A DNA stretch of 64,000 bases. It comes from Sacculina carcini. Taxonomy: Eukaryota > Arthropoda > Thecostraca > Sacculinidae. The stretch covers positions 3,753,501-3,817,500 of the forward strand of contig OU696575.1 in NCBI GenBank assembly GCA_916048095.2, in the 5' to 3' direction. Shown one piece after another: positions 11,195 through 20,263 of this stretch (positions are counted from its first letter, which is position 1; every line of letters begins with the position of its first letter). The notes below the pieces were generated by a model. That model was not told the origin of the DNA. It ran no database searches and worked only from the letters and a program-made list of their open reading frames with translations. The translations under genes were made by a program, and so were the position numbers.

Positions 11195-11385
11195 TTGCCT
11201 GAAGTGAACTCCGAAACGTTACAGAATATAGGAACGCTTTTGAAGTGTTTTTTGAAGAGTCAAAGCGACCAGAAACTGGCAAGAGATTTAGAATCCACCA
11301 GGAAAAAGATTGCAAAATGCGAAATTGCAATTGACTTTAATCTCGTTTGTAAGCGCGAATATATATATATATATATATATATCAA
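11195..11385 (+). repeat. Penelope pseudo-LTR module, 3' copy
   Basis: A diverged module: GAAACGTTAC is kept at 11,213, and the short frame reads SETLQNIG ... QKLARDLESTRKKIAKCEIA before the (TA)n run at 11,359-11,382. The hammerhead core is not recognisable beyond GAAAC. Confidence 0.7.
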
Positions 11386-11421
11386 GGACTACTGCATACT
11401 ATTTAGTAGTCCTTGATATAT
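11377..11421. repeat. Perfect 17-bp hairpin at Penelope edge
   Basis: The left arm ATATATCAAGGACTACT (11,377-11,393) and its exact reverse complement (11,405-11,421) enclose an 11-base loop. It begins inside the last (TA)n run, so it may be a small foldback insertion or a replication-born palindrome. Confidence 0.8.
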
Positions 11422-11662
11422 ACAAATATTAATATATATAATTATATCACAATATCACATCTGAAATATTGGGATTTTCTATGTTGTATAAACGTTTTCC
11501 TAACTTGGCCACGATATCATCATCATGTATTAAAATAAAAAATGTAAGATGTAAATAGGAAATATCAAAAGTTATGAAAATATATACCATTATATACAAA
11601 TACAAATTATGTCTTGCATAATTAACAGCCAATCATTACATTTAGATACAATTTGTTTTCAT

Positions 11663-11748
11663 TTTTCAATTAAGGTTCAATTTTATCAATAAGATTTCAT
11701 TGGGATCAAATCAGATTTCATTTGGATCAATTCAATTTGTAAATGGTA
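11663..11748 (-). repeat. Right terminal inverted repeat of mariner copy 1
   Basis: Ends CAATTTGTAAATGGTA, the reverse complement of the left end, with two adjacent 21-bp units starting GATTTCATT. TA follows at 11,749. Confidence 0.75.
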
Positions 11749-11884
11749 TAGTTACGAGGGACTAGTTACGAGAGGTGTGTATTGAGAAGGACCGCGTTGT
11801 TATTATTTGCCAGTATTTTAATATACTGAGCTGACGAATTTTTTTAGTTCGGATAGAGGGATAGGACAGGAAACAGCTGCATGA

Positions 11885-12032
11885 ATCCAAGGAGGGTACC
11901 AACCTGTTGGATTATCCTCCCCCCTTGGTGTGGCAGTACAGGGAGGGAAGAAGCAGAAGGTCCGCTTTAAGTCGCCTCTTACGACACGCAGCGGGTACGG
12001 TGACAGTATTCTTATCCCGTGACCGCAGGGTT
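11885..12032 (+). repeat. Dispersed repeat with CGCCTCTTACGACACGCAG motif
   Basis: About 50 bases from 11,971 (CGCCTCTTACGACACGCAG through GTATTCTTATCCC) recur on the opposite strand at 28,292-28,350. I take it as a piece of a dispersed retroposon or LINE leader; the family is not certain. Confidence 0.5.
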
Positions 12033-12035
12033 AGC

Positions 12036-13488
12036 TGACGAATTGTTAGCCCTGGTTATATTAAAAATTACAGCGTAATTATTTCATTATATCAAGTAAA
12101 TATTTGTTTTATTTTCATGTATTCGGCTCTAATATCACTGAGGAATCATGAGCGAAAAATTCGCGTAGAAAAAGCTAATTATCGCACTAGATGACCGTGA
12201 ATCAGGCCCAAAGTTCTGCTCGTAATAGGGCCGTTATGGATGTCATGAGAAACACACATACACATGCATGCACGTGAGCACGTGAGCTCGTGCAGATGGT
12301 CAGCGGAGGCGAGTAGAGAGCCACACCCTGTCCTGACATCCGCGCTTGACAGGTGGCTGTACTCATGACACTCATGGTCACCACGAGCCCCCGGCATAAC
12401 ACGCACGTGCGTATCAACTACCGCACACTGTCCACTCTTCATCAAGCTGGTAGTATTTTATAATAGAGAACAGTTTTTATACAGTCAGTATGTGTAGATG
12501 AGTTGGTAATGTTACTCCTGATGTCTTTCTCTAGCTTGTTCTGTTCACCAATCTTTACTTCAGTGTTCGTTTTATTTAGTTGCTGTGTTTATTGTTTGTA
12601 TTTGGTTCCTTGTCCACATTCTCTTTTGTTTTTGAGTAATGTGCGGTATAAAATTTAATTGCCCGCGTGTTTGTTCAATGTTCGTCATAAATATATCATA
12701 TTCGTATAATGTTTTACATTTACCGTCTCGACCTTGTTTGTTGTTACAATTATTCTCACTCGCTCGCTCCTTATCGATGCTTAACTACACATCGATGCTT
12801 AACTGTGTGGCGTTACTTATGTTATCCACTAAACTGGTGCCTCCAACTGCGTGACCCTGAATTATATATAAAATTAGGAGATATTCAGCAGGCCCTTCTC
12901 GGGATACAATGCTGGGAGCTAACATTATAAGTAAAACACCATTATAACAGAGGCCCGTCTTTGTGAAAATACAGTTACGAACAGCCCGTCGGTCTCTATC
13001 AAGATGGCGAGTTTTATGCGCTACTACATACTACATACATACGCTACTGTATATAATAAATTTTAATAATATGCATGAGGCAACGGGGACCCTCAACACC
13101 CGGGCCTTGATGAAACGAAAAATAACTGAATATATGAGAAAAATACTGTTCGTGCTTTAATGACAGCAAAATCTTCAACTGATTCTCAATAATGCAGATA
13201 CACGACGATGCAATATTTCACTATTAGCATAATGTGTATACTTTTTCTAATGAGTCAAGAAGTGCGAGACCTCCACAAATCGGAGGTCCTTGGGGGCCAC
13301 CCAGTTTGCCTGTGCTCAGGATAGACCCTGTCTTGCAGCTGCTCTGGTATTCATTCAGCGAGGTCACGTGAACTGCTCACAGAATAATTCTACAATGTCC
13401 CATGTCATGTCCCGATTGCTTCTGTATGATCGAGTTAATCCTGTATCATCACAACACGAATCATTGCTACCATGATGCCATGCTTGTG
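12036..13488. other. Gene-free intergenic stretch
   Basis: AT-rich spacer with stops in all frames. The only local structure is a short inverted repeat ACCTCC...GGAGGT near 13,270-13,290. Nothing else can be supported. Confidence 0.5.
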
Positions 13489-13489
13489 T

Positions 13490-13590
13490 GCGTGTGTATA
13501 TATGTATGTATGTATGTGTATGTATATAAATGTATGTCTATATGTGCATGTGTACATGTATGTATATATATGCATATATATGTATATATT
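13490..13590. repeat. TATG/TGTA-rich simple repeat
   Basis: Degenerate GTGTATATATGTATG-type microsatellite. The apparent reading frames through it are low-complexity artefacts. Confidence 0.85.
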
Positions 13591-13944
13591 GCAAGGAAAG
13601 CGCGTACCCAGCGATTGCATTAAACATTTGATATTTTTAAAATTCATCGTGCAATATGGTTGAATATGTTGAGTTAGTGAGTTTGCGGCCGTGTTTGTGT
13701 TCAATTATCGGGTTTAGTGAATGACGGTCATGAATGTGGAAACACAGGTCATAAAGAAACCGCCAACTGGCAAAACCACGCTTGTTCTCATCTCACCACT
13801 CTCTCTCTCTCTCTACACACGCAGCTCCTCCGCTCTGTCCTGTCATGAGAGCAGTGCGGTGCATCAACCAGTTCCCACGACATCACAACCAGCCTGGCCT
13901 TGCTAACATTGAGGTACTCCAGCGCGTGCCACGAGGACAACACA

Positions 13945-13948
<4 letters not shown>

Positions 13949-14015
<67 letters not shown>
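13949..14015. repeat. (CA)n microsatellite upstream of cuticle gene
   Basis: Uninterrupted CA run ending about 80 bases before the CRE-like site and 110 bases before the TATA box of the cuticle protein gene. CA/TG tracts can form Z-DNA and vary in length, so it might tune promoter activity (inference). Confidence 0.95.
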
Positions 14016-14017
<2 letters not shown>

Positions 14018-14094
14018 GCACACAGTTTGTGCGCACATGTGTGTGGATGTGTGTGAGAGAGAGTGGGTGTGGATACGATCAGAAAATGAGTCGG

Positions 14095-14131
14095 TGACGT
14101 CATGGCGCACGTGTGTGTGAGACATATAAAA
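14095..14131 (+). promoter_or_regulatory. Core promoter: CRE, E-box and TATA box
   Basis: TGACGTCA, a perfect cAMP-response element, is at 14,095-14,102; the E-box CACGTG is at 14,108-14,113; TATAAAA is at 14,125-14,131. Start-site candidates are TCATCA (14,154) and the arthropod initiator TCAGTT (14,164). The ATG of the cuticle gene follows at 14,212. The spacing is that of an ordinary TATA promoter. Confidence 0.65.
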
Positions 14132-14211
14132 GCAGACAGCCAGTGCTGGCATATCATCATAGCTCAGTTGGTGTGGCTTGATTGCTGTTTGCTGCTCTTC
14201 TAATACTCATC

Positions 14212-14350
14212 ATGATAGTCAGGGTGAGTGAGGCCTCATTGTTCTATCGGCACAGACACACACACACCACAAGTTTACTAATAATAATAATGTTTAACAA
14301 GTGTTTTTCTGTGTGGATTTTATAGTGCAGCTTGGGGTGGTATCTACGTG

Positions 14351-14394
<44 letters not shown>

Positions 14395-15491
14395 TGTGGA
14401 CAGGTTGTATTGTTGGCGTGTGTCAGTTCGATGGTAGCTGGTGATGGAGGGAGAAGACCACCACAGTATTCACCACCACAGCCCCGCTACAAGCAAACAT
14501 ATTCACAACCACCAGTCTATCACCAGTCTCCTGCCAGCTACAAGCAACGTCCTCAAGCCAGCTACAAACCTCAATCCCCGCCCACATATAAACCTGAACC
14601 TCGGCCCACGTATAAACCTCAATCCCCGCCCACATATAAACCTGAACCTCGGCCGACGTATAAACCTCAATCCCTGCCCACATATAAACCTGAACCTCGG
14701 CCCACGTATAAACCTGAACCTCGGCCCACGTATAAACCTGACCCTCGGCCCACGTATAAACCTGACCCTCGGCCCACGTATAAACCTGAGCCTACCTATC
14801 ACACAGAGCGTCAGCCGAGCTACACACCTGAACCAACCAAGAAACCATCTCCCCCGGCAAGTTATAAGCCCCGACCCACGCCATCCTACCAACCCAAGCC
14901 TCAACAAGCGTACAAGCCTCAACCATCATATGAAGATGTGAGTGAAATTGTCTATTTATTATGACTCAAATATCACTGAAAATTAATTTATCCTTGATAC
15001 ACATTAATATTATACAATTATAACTTATAATTAATGCAGTGTGCTGGAATTTATGGAATTTTTATTATCGAATAGTTGGATCATTTTCACACCAAAAAGT
15101 GTGTGTTCTAATTAATTTATTTATTATTTTCCTGGATATTTGTTGGTAAATGCAGCTTGGATCTTGCTATGTTTGCCAGGAACCAGCTAAGTACCAGTAC
15201 GAGTACTCCGTGCAGGATGAATATTCAGGAGTGGACTTCGGCGCCGAGGAGCAGCGTGACGGCTACCAGACTTCAGGCAGTTACCACGTGCTGCTGCCTG
15301 ATGGTCGCGTGCAGACAGTCACCTACCGCGTGGACGACCAGTCCGGCTTTGTTGCCGATGTGACTTATGAAGGCGAGGCGCAGTACCCGTCTCAACAACC
15401 GCATCAGGAAGAGCAGAAATACCAACAACGTGCCCAGTATGACGCCAACACTGGAGATGTTGAACAAGCCCCGCGCGCTTATCAGTCGTGA
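14212..15491 (+). CDS. RR-type cuticle protein, pro-resilin-like, 3 exons
   Basis: A secreted structural protein of the exoskeleton. Exon 1 (14,212-14,223) encodes only MIVR before a GTGAGT donor. Exon 2 (14,404-14,937) completes the signal peptide (MIVRVVLLACVSSMVA) and holds about nine 8-residue PTYKPEPR-type repeats, each 24 bases. Exon 3 (15,180-15,491) starts EPAKYQYEYSVQDEYSG and carries the Rebers-Riddiford chitin-binding domain (GSYHVLLPDGRVQTVTYRVD ... GFVADVTYEG). All introns are phase 0, and the predicted length is about 285 residues. An in-frame acceptor at 15,155 would add 8 residues; an in-frame acceptor at 14,325 would spoil the signal peptide, so 14,404 is preferred. The tiny first exon inside the signal peptide is typical of arthropod cuticle genes. 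The Y/K/P-rich repeats suggest an elastic or cross-linkable segment; pro-resilin-like is an inference from the EPAKY...RR arrangement. Confidence 0.88.
14353..14390. repeat. (TG)n tract beside intron 1 acceptor
   Basis: A 38-base TG run lies 13 bases before the exon 2 acceptor AG (14,402-14,403), occupying the place of the polypyrimidine tract. Confidence 0.9.
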
Positions 15492-15711
15492 ATCAACGCT
15501 GAATAATTAGCCGCCATTCGGCGCTCCCAATGCCAATATCAATGAATGCGCCTGTTATCATGTGAATTTCTCACAGTTGGGGTTTACATACACACACAAT
15601 ATCAACTTACTGGAAACAGGCGAATTTCACTCAAGAATGTTTCTACAGACTCCGCTGTGTTTAATTTATTTATTATTTATCGATGTACGTTTTATACAAA
15701 ATTGTCCTTGT

Positions 15712-15717
15712 AATAAA
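15712..15717 (+). terminator. Polyadenylation signal AATAAA
   Basis: AATAAA lies 221 bases after the cuticle gene stop codon, the first such hexamer downstream, and fits an ordinary 3' UTR. Confidence 0.65.
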
Positions 15718-15774
15718 ATAATGGAGAAATAGTTTGTTTGGAACACGCAAACTGATTGACTGACTTATCAAGAT

Positions 15775-16176
15775 TGTCGAAGTGTTGTGCCCTGTCGCGG
15801 CAGCCGGTGATGAAGAGGACGGGAGCCTGCGGCGGAGCACTGAAGAGCACGGGCGAGGCGGGAGCGTGGTGGATGCTGGGGCCTGACGTGTTGTGCTTCG
15901 CCGCAGCCAAGGCGTATGCGTCTGGTGGAGGCCGTCGTCGAGTTAGGTTTTTATTGGTTCATTTTACCTGGTTTGCTTGGTTCGCGTTTTTTATTGTCTG
16001 TTCTTATATTGATTTATGTTTCTTTAAAAACAGGTGGAGGTGTGGTGTGATCGTGGGTAGTGAGAGAGAGAGAGAGAGTGTGTGTGTGTGTGAAAGATTG
16101 TGAGTGCGTGAACGTGTTAGTGTGTCTATGAGTGATCGTGTATAGTTGAATTATATATTGCGTGCGAGAGTGTATG
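15775..16176 (+). mobile_element. Fragment of short LTR element (3' internal plus LTR start)
   Basis: Matches the reverse complement of about 35,240-35,630. A purine-rich tract (CAGGTGGAGG) ends at 16,040 and the LTR begins TGTGGTGTGATCG at 16,041. The fragment stops at about 16,176, where a BEL/Pao fossil begins. It is diverged from the young copy at 34.9-36.5 kb, so the family has been active over time. Confidence 0.75.
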
Positions 16177-18180
16177 CAGATCCTGTTTTCGGGCGATTAG
16201 TGAACAAAGAAAGCAGATGTCGAAATGTTCCAGAGAAACAGCGTGGCTTAATATCGTTTGTAACCAATGCAATACCTGCAGAATTTGAAAATCGAAGTGA
16301 TGATGCCAGGCATAATGGAAAATGTCCATGCTGCAACCAAGGTCATTACATCATCAAGTGTCCACAGTTCAAATCACTGAGGGTGAAAGATCGTTGGGAA
16401 GTTGTCAAGGCGAAACGTTGATGTGCTAATTGGTTTGTTGTTGGTCATTTTAGCAGAGACTACACTATAAACTTTGTTTGCGGAATAGACGGGTGTAATC
16501 GACGGCATAATTGATATCTCCACACAAGTACCAGCCAACAGACAGGTCAAAAACCGACTCCGACACCTGGTGATAATGGTAGCATTTATCGTGTGGTTGT
16601 GAGATCGAGCAATTTTTCTGTCGGAGGATATGGAAAGTTAGCTCTGCCGATTGTATCAGCTCGAGTTCGTTGTGAGCATTCGAAACAGTATGTTGACACG
16701 TATACCATGCTAGATCCAGGAACGAACACAACATATTGCACTCAAGAACTGTTTGAAGCAATTGGAGCCTCTGGTATTACTCAGCAAATGGAGCTAACAA
16801 CAATAATTCAGTCGAAGCTTCTACGCAAATCCACGCTAACCAATTTAAGTATATCTGATAAACAAGACAGGTATGTGTCACATGTTGCCAACGAAGTGGT
16901 CGTTAGGCCTATGATGAGTATTGACGTGTCAAGTTTGGAAAATCGTGTCGAGCTATAGAAATGGATGCATTTTTTAGATCTAGATGTGCCAGATCTGAAA
17001 GTGGGCCAAGTTCATCTCTTAATAGGACATGATTGTTCCAATCTATTGATTCCCGATGATATAAGACAAGGAAAACCAGGTGAGCCGTTTGCTATTCATA
17101 CACCGCTGGGCTGGACACTAAATGGTCCAATCACTCCGACTTGGTCGGCAAAAAGAACGTCGCATGTTGTTCAAGTATCGCCAAATAACAGATATCTGAG
17201 TAACCTTTGGGAACTAGAAGGTGTGAATTCAGAAGTGGTTGAGATGTCTCGAGATAACAAGAAAGTTTTGGAATTGTGGGAGAACGAGTGTACCGTGGTG
17301 AACGGGCATTACACACTGAAAATTCCTTTTAAGGAAGAACCACCACAAACAAATTTTGAATAATCGCTCAATGGCGAGGAGACGACTCGAAGGACTAGGG
17401 AAACGTTTGAAGGAAGACGCCGAGTTGAAGCAAAGATATGGTAACGAAATTACAAGAGTCATCGAAAGCCGAAGCTGTACCGTATGAAAATTCGATGAAA
17501 CAAAGCGGAAAAGTATGGTATCTTCCTCATTATCCGGTGTTCAATAGAAAAAACGAAAAATTGCGAGTCGTATTCGACTGTGCAGCAAGGTATGTAACAT
17601 CGTTAAATGACCACGTGTTTCAAGGGCCTGATTTGGGGAACAAGTTGGTCGGAGTTATTTAGAGGTTCCGTAAGGGAGCTGTTGCTTTCACGGTCGATAT
17701 AGAATCAATATTTTATCAGGTGAAAGCTGACGAGAGCAGTCGAGATGTTTTGAGATTCCTTTGATTCGAGAACAACGATCCCACAAACTCAATTTGTACA
17801 CACTCGTATAGGATGACGTCACATCCATTTTACGGAGTCTGGAGCCCAAGTGTCGCAAATTTCGCACTACAACTCACTAAAGAACTTAATGGATATTTTC
17901 TGAAAACGTACTGAAAACTGTGAGGTGCAATTTCTATGTGGATGACTGTTTGAAGTCCACAGACACCCTAGACGAAGCAATTGTGTGTGCAAGAAAACTC
18001 ACTGAACTTCTTTCTAACCGTGGATTTAGGCGCACGAAATTTGCTTCGAATTCAATTGAGTTACTGAATACAATTCCTAAAGAAGAGTGGGGAAAGTCGT
18101 TTACAAAATTGGATATGAGTTTCGATAGATTGCCGACAGAACGCATGCTCGGAATAAGGTGGAATATTGAAACCGACAGC
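16177..18180 (+). mobile_element. BEL/Pao LTR retrotransposon fossil
   Basis: Parts in order: gag-type zinc knuckle (CPCCNQGHYIIKCPQ, about 16,330), aspartic protease with the family linker (LIGHDCSNLLIPDDI, GEPFAIHTPLGWTLNGP, about 17,020-17,130), RT fingers (LRVVFDCAA) and RT catalytic block (FYVDDCL, about 17,932), then LGIRWN near 18,160. RNase H, integrase and LTRs are absent, and the end is abrupt. It is broken at many points and looks old. A second piece of the same family lies at 39,203-40,234. Confidence 0.8.
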
Positions 18181-18183
18181 GGT

Positions 18184-18205
18184 GGAGGCACGTCAACGTG
18201 CCTCC
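18184..18205. repeat. Perfect 10-bp hairpin
   Basis: GGAGGCACGT, a 2-base loop CA, then ACGTGCCTCC. It sits exactly where BEL/Pao similarity ends and GC-richer unassigned sequence starts, so it may mark an insertion junction. Confidence 0.7.
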
Positions 18206-18802
18206 CGCCACTGCTGCCGCAGTGGAGGGCCTTCATTCGGTTGTCTCCCACCGAAGTCACACTATGTCGTCATCGCTCCGAAGTACTCACACACTTCAAC
18301 GTGCAGTGAGTTAACAAGATGAGGGCCAGACCCCAAGACATGGATTAGGACCCTCAGATGCACGACGCGGCGTCACAAATCCAACAGGAATTGAAAGGCC
18401 CTGTTCTGCACGTCACGACGCCACCATGCGCACGGCGCCCGCTACGCACACACAAGACACCATCGTGGGCACTGCCGCTCGTAACAGCCGTAGAGGAGCT
18501 CCAGAGCCAGGCATCGCGCCACCACGTGGATCAGGTAATTGGCACCACTCCGTCGCTGCTAAAACTGCAACGACGAGCAGATCCCAGCAGTGCAGAGGAA
18601 TCCAACCACGAAGACGGCCAAGCCAGCACGTCCCCGGCCTCCACGCTACCCACAGAGGACGCAGTACATACGTGGACGCGCCGGCTAAAACAAATTTGAA
18701 GGATAATCACACCAATATTTAACGACGCTAGATCGCCGAAATCGAGGGCATTCTGCTCATTGGAAGAGACTTTGAGCACCTATCCGCAGCAGACCGTCAC
18801 GT
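18206..18802. other. Unassigned GC-richer block
   Basis: Higher GC than its neighbours; overlapping frames of about 100 codons (18,358-18,722) resemble no family I know. It lies between the BEL/Pao fossil and the truncated left end of mariner copy 2. It could be the leader of a retroelement or a host exon fragment; I cannot decide. Confidence 0.35.
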
Positions 18803-18890
18803 TGAGAAAAGTGAAATTAGATTTGATCAATATTATTTCACAAATTATGAGTATTCATTTGTAATGTTTAATATAGGAATATAATAACTT

Positions 18891-19324
18891 TGTGGCGTTG
18901 ATTAGCATGTATATAATCAATTTAGTTATTTCTTGTTTCGCTTCATTCATCGAGCGTAGCGCGTGCGGCATAAATGTATCTTGTATGGTGTGGACCGCCG
19001 TCTTCATACTAATGTTGTCTTTTCATCGTTTTCAGGCCACCATATTTTCATTCTTTATTTTATGGAAAGTGTATTATGTTTCTGTCGGTGTTCATTCCCT
19101 GTAAACATCATTTTATTCATGTAGTTCTAGATTGTACAATTGCGATGGAATAATCTGCTGGCGTCCCCTCGCTTCGCTATATAAGTCACGCGATCGGGCG
19201 TCTCGCTCTCTTGTTCGCTGTTGGTTATCCTGATACGTTTGGTCTGCTGCTGCTCGTGCGAATACAGATAAGTGTTACGGTGTTCCCTCTGTTAAAGGAC
19301 CGGTACAATTAGGAACTCACCACA
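18891..19324 (+). repeat. 5' LTR of young Gypsy
   Basis: TGTGG...CCACA. A TATATAAG-type box near 19,178 and an arthropod-style start region make it the probable promoter. It differs from the 3' LTR at two sites. Confidence 0.92.
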
Positions 19325-19325
19325 T

Positions 19326-19340
19326 TGGTGCCCCGAGTGA
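19326..19340 (+). promoter_or_regulatory. Primer-binding site of young Gypsy
   Basis: TGGTGCCCCGAGTGA begins two bases after the LTR. It resembles, but is not identical to, the tRNA-Trp-type site at 3,622-3,640, so the primer tRNA is either a Trp variant or another species. Confidence 0.6.
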
Positions 19341-19468
19341 TTTTGGTGAATGAAGTACGTTATGTCATATTCCTAATCGCTCCTGCTTCGTTTATTGTTG
19401 TTTGGTCTGTTTTGCTGGTTTCGCTTACGCCTGAGGATTGGTATTGTTTTTTTCTTCTTCAAATTGGT

Positions 19469-20263
19469 ATGGATCAAGAGGAAGCTGTCGCCATGGCTAT
19501 CCAAATCAGGGCTCCACCGTTCATGTTCGAGAGTGTAGAGGCATGGTGCTCGATTCTTGAGGCTCAGTTTCAGGTGAACCGGCTAAGAAATCAAACCACA
19601 ATGTTTTACCATGCCCTGTCGGTTTTGCCCACGGAAGTAGTTGCGAAGCTCCCGAGGGAAGTAATGGATAAGAAGGAATTTGAGGCTCTGCGGGAAGCCC
19701 TCATCAGCATATACGAGCGCAGTAAACCAGAGTTGTTTGACAGCCTTTTGTCATCCGCGCAGATGACGGGTCGCCCTAGCGCGTTTCTCATGGAATTGTC
19801 AATTGTAGGGGCCAAAATCGGTGTCAATGACGAGCTCCTTAGGCACAAATTTTTGCAGGCATTGCCCAACTCGGTTCGCATGGTTCTCGCGGCAATGAAG
19901 GATCTATCCCTGCAGAATATGGGTAAACTGGCCGACGAATTGGTTCCATTGTTGCACGGGGATCCCTCGCACGGAGGGAACGTGCATCAAGTGTGTAATG
20001 TCATGCCACAAAGGGGTGATCGCCGCGACAACGCCTATCATCTCAGCGGAGGCCGCCCAGCCAGCTCCAACATTCCCGTTGGTCTCCGACCGTTTTCCAG
20101 AGGGCAGCGACCCCAAGTTTGTCGCGCACATTTGTACTTTGGGAACAACGCCAGGACGTGCAAGCCCTGGTGCAAGTGGCCTTCCAAACAGAGGAACCTG
20201 CAGATGCAGCCGTCCTCACGTCCCGCATCGCGCGCATCGTCACCGCAGCCGGCGGAAAACTGA
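19469..20263 (+). CDS. Gypsy gag polyprotein
   Basis: The structural protein of the element. The first ATG in the open frame is at 19,469 (MDQEEAVAMAIQ), giving about 264 residues. The N-terminal region (PPFMFESVEAWCSILEAQF) matches the capsid-type segment of CsRn1-like gag, and the C-terminal box at about 20,117-20,170 is CRAHLYFGNNARTCKPWC. Gag overlaps pol by about 145 bases in a different frame, the arrangement this family uses with -1 frameshifting. Confidence 0.85.
   Translation: MDQEEAVAMAIQIRAPPFMFESVEAWCSILEAQFQVNRLRNQTTMFYHALSVLPTEVVAKLPREVMDKKEFEALREALISIYERSKPELFDSLLSSAQMTGRPSAFLMELSIVGAKIGVNDELLRHKFLQALPNSVRMVLAAMKDLSLQNMGKLADELVPLLHGDPSHGGNVHQVCNVMPQRGDRRDNAYHLSGGRPASSNIPVGLRPFSRGQRPQVCRAHLYFGNNARTCKPWCKWPSKQRNLQMQPSSRPASRASSPQPAEN

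Larger units (their letters stand above)
8108..11385 (+). mobile_element. Penelope-like element cluster, tandem copies
   Basis: Layout: (TA)n; inverted terminal module (8,183-8,371); a 5'-truncated body with the GIY-YIG endonuclease (8,372-9,104); a forward terminal module (about 9,205-9,415) with (TA)n; a second 5'-truncated body with RT and GIY-YIG (9,520-11,074); and a third terminal module (11,195-11,358) with (TA)n. Head-to-tail truncated copies with an inverted module at the 5' edge are typical of Penelope-like elements. Both bodies are broken at several points. Confidence 0.8.
6181..11748 (+). mobile_element. IS630-Tc1-mariner element, copy 1, split by Penelope cluster
   Basis: The left end TACCATTTACAAATTG and the right end (its reverse complement, finishing at 11,748) are terminal inverted repeats, each bordered by the TA dinucleotide (6,179-6,180 and 11,749-11,750). 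Both ends carry 21-bp subterminal direct repeats built on GATCCAAAT...ATCTGATTT (6,204-6,255; 11,690-11,731). The transposase lies at 6,501-7,545. The 8.1-11.4 kb interior is a later Penelope-like insertion cluster, so the element was in place first. Confidence 0.8.

Noticed and set aside
11195-11225. A fourth hammerhead motif in the 3' Penelope module of the first cluster
   Set aside because: Only GAAACGTTAC is kept; no CUGANGA core or stem II can be drawn, so it is not called.
13788-14160. Several Cys-Val, Thr-His or Leu-Ser-rich small proteins
   Set aside because: All are translations of the CA/TG microsatellite in different frames.
14503-14922. Arg/Phe-rich protein on the minus strand under the cuticle gene
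   Set aside because: It is the antisense of the 24-bp YKP repeat; the plus strand has signal peptide, splice sites and the chitin-binding domain.
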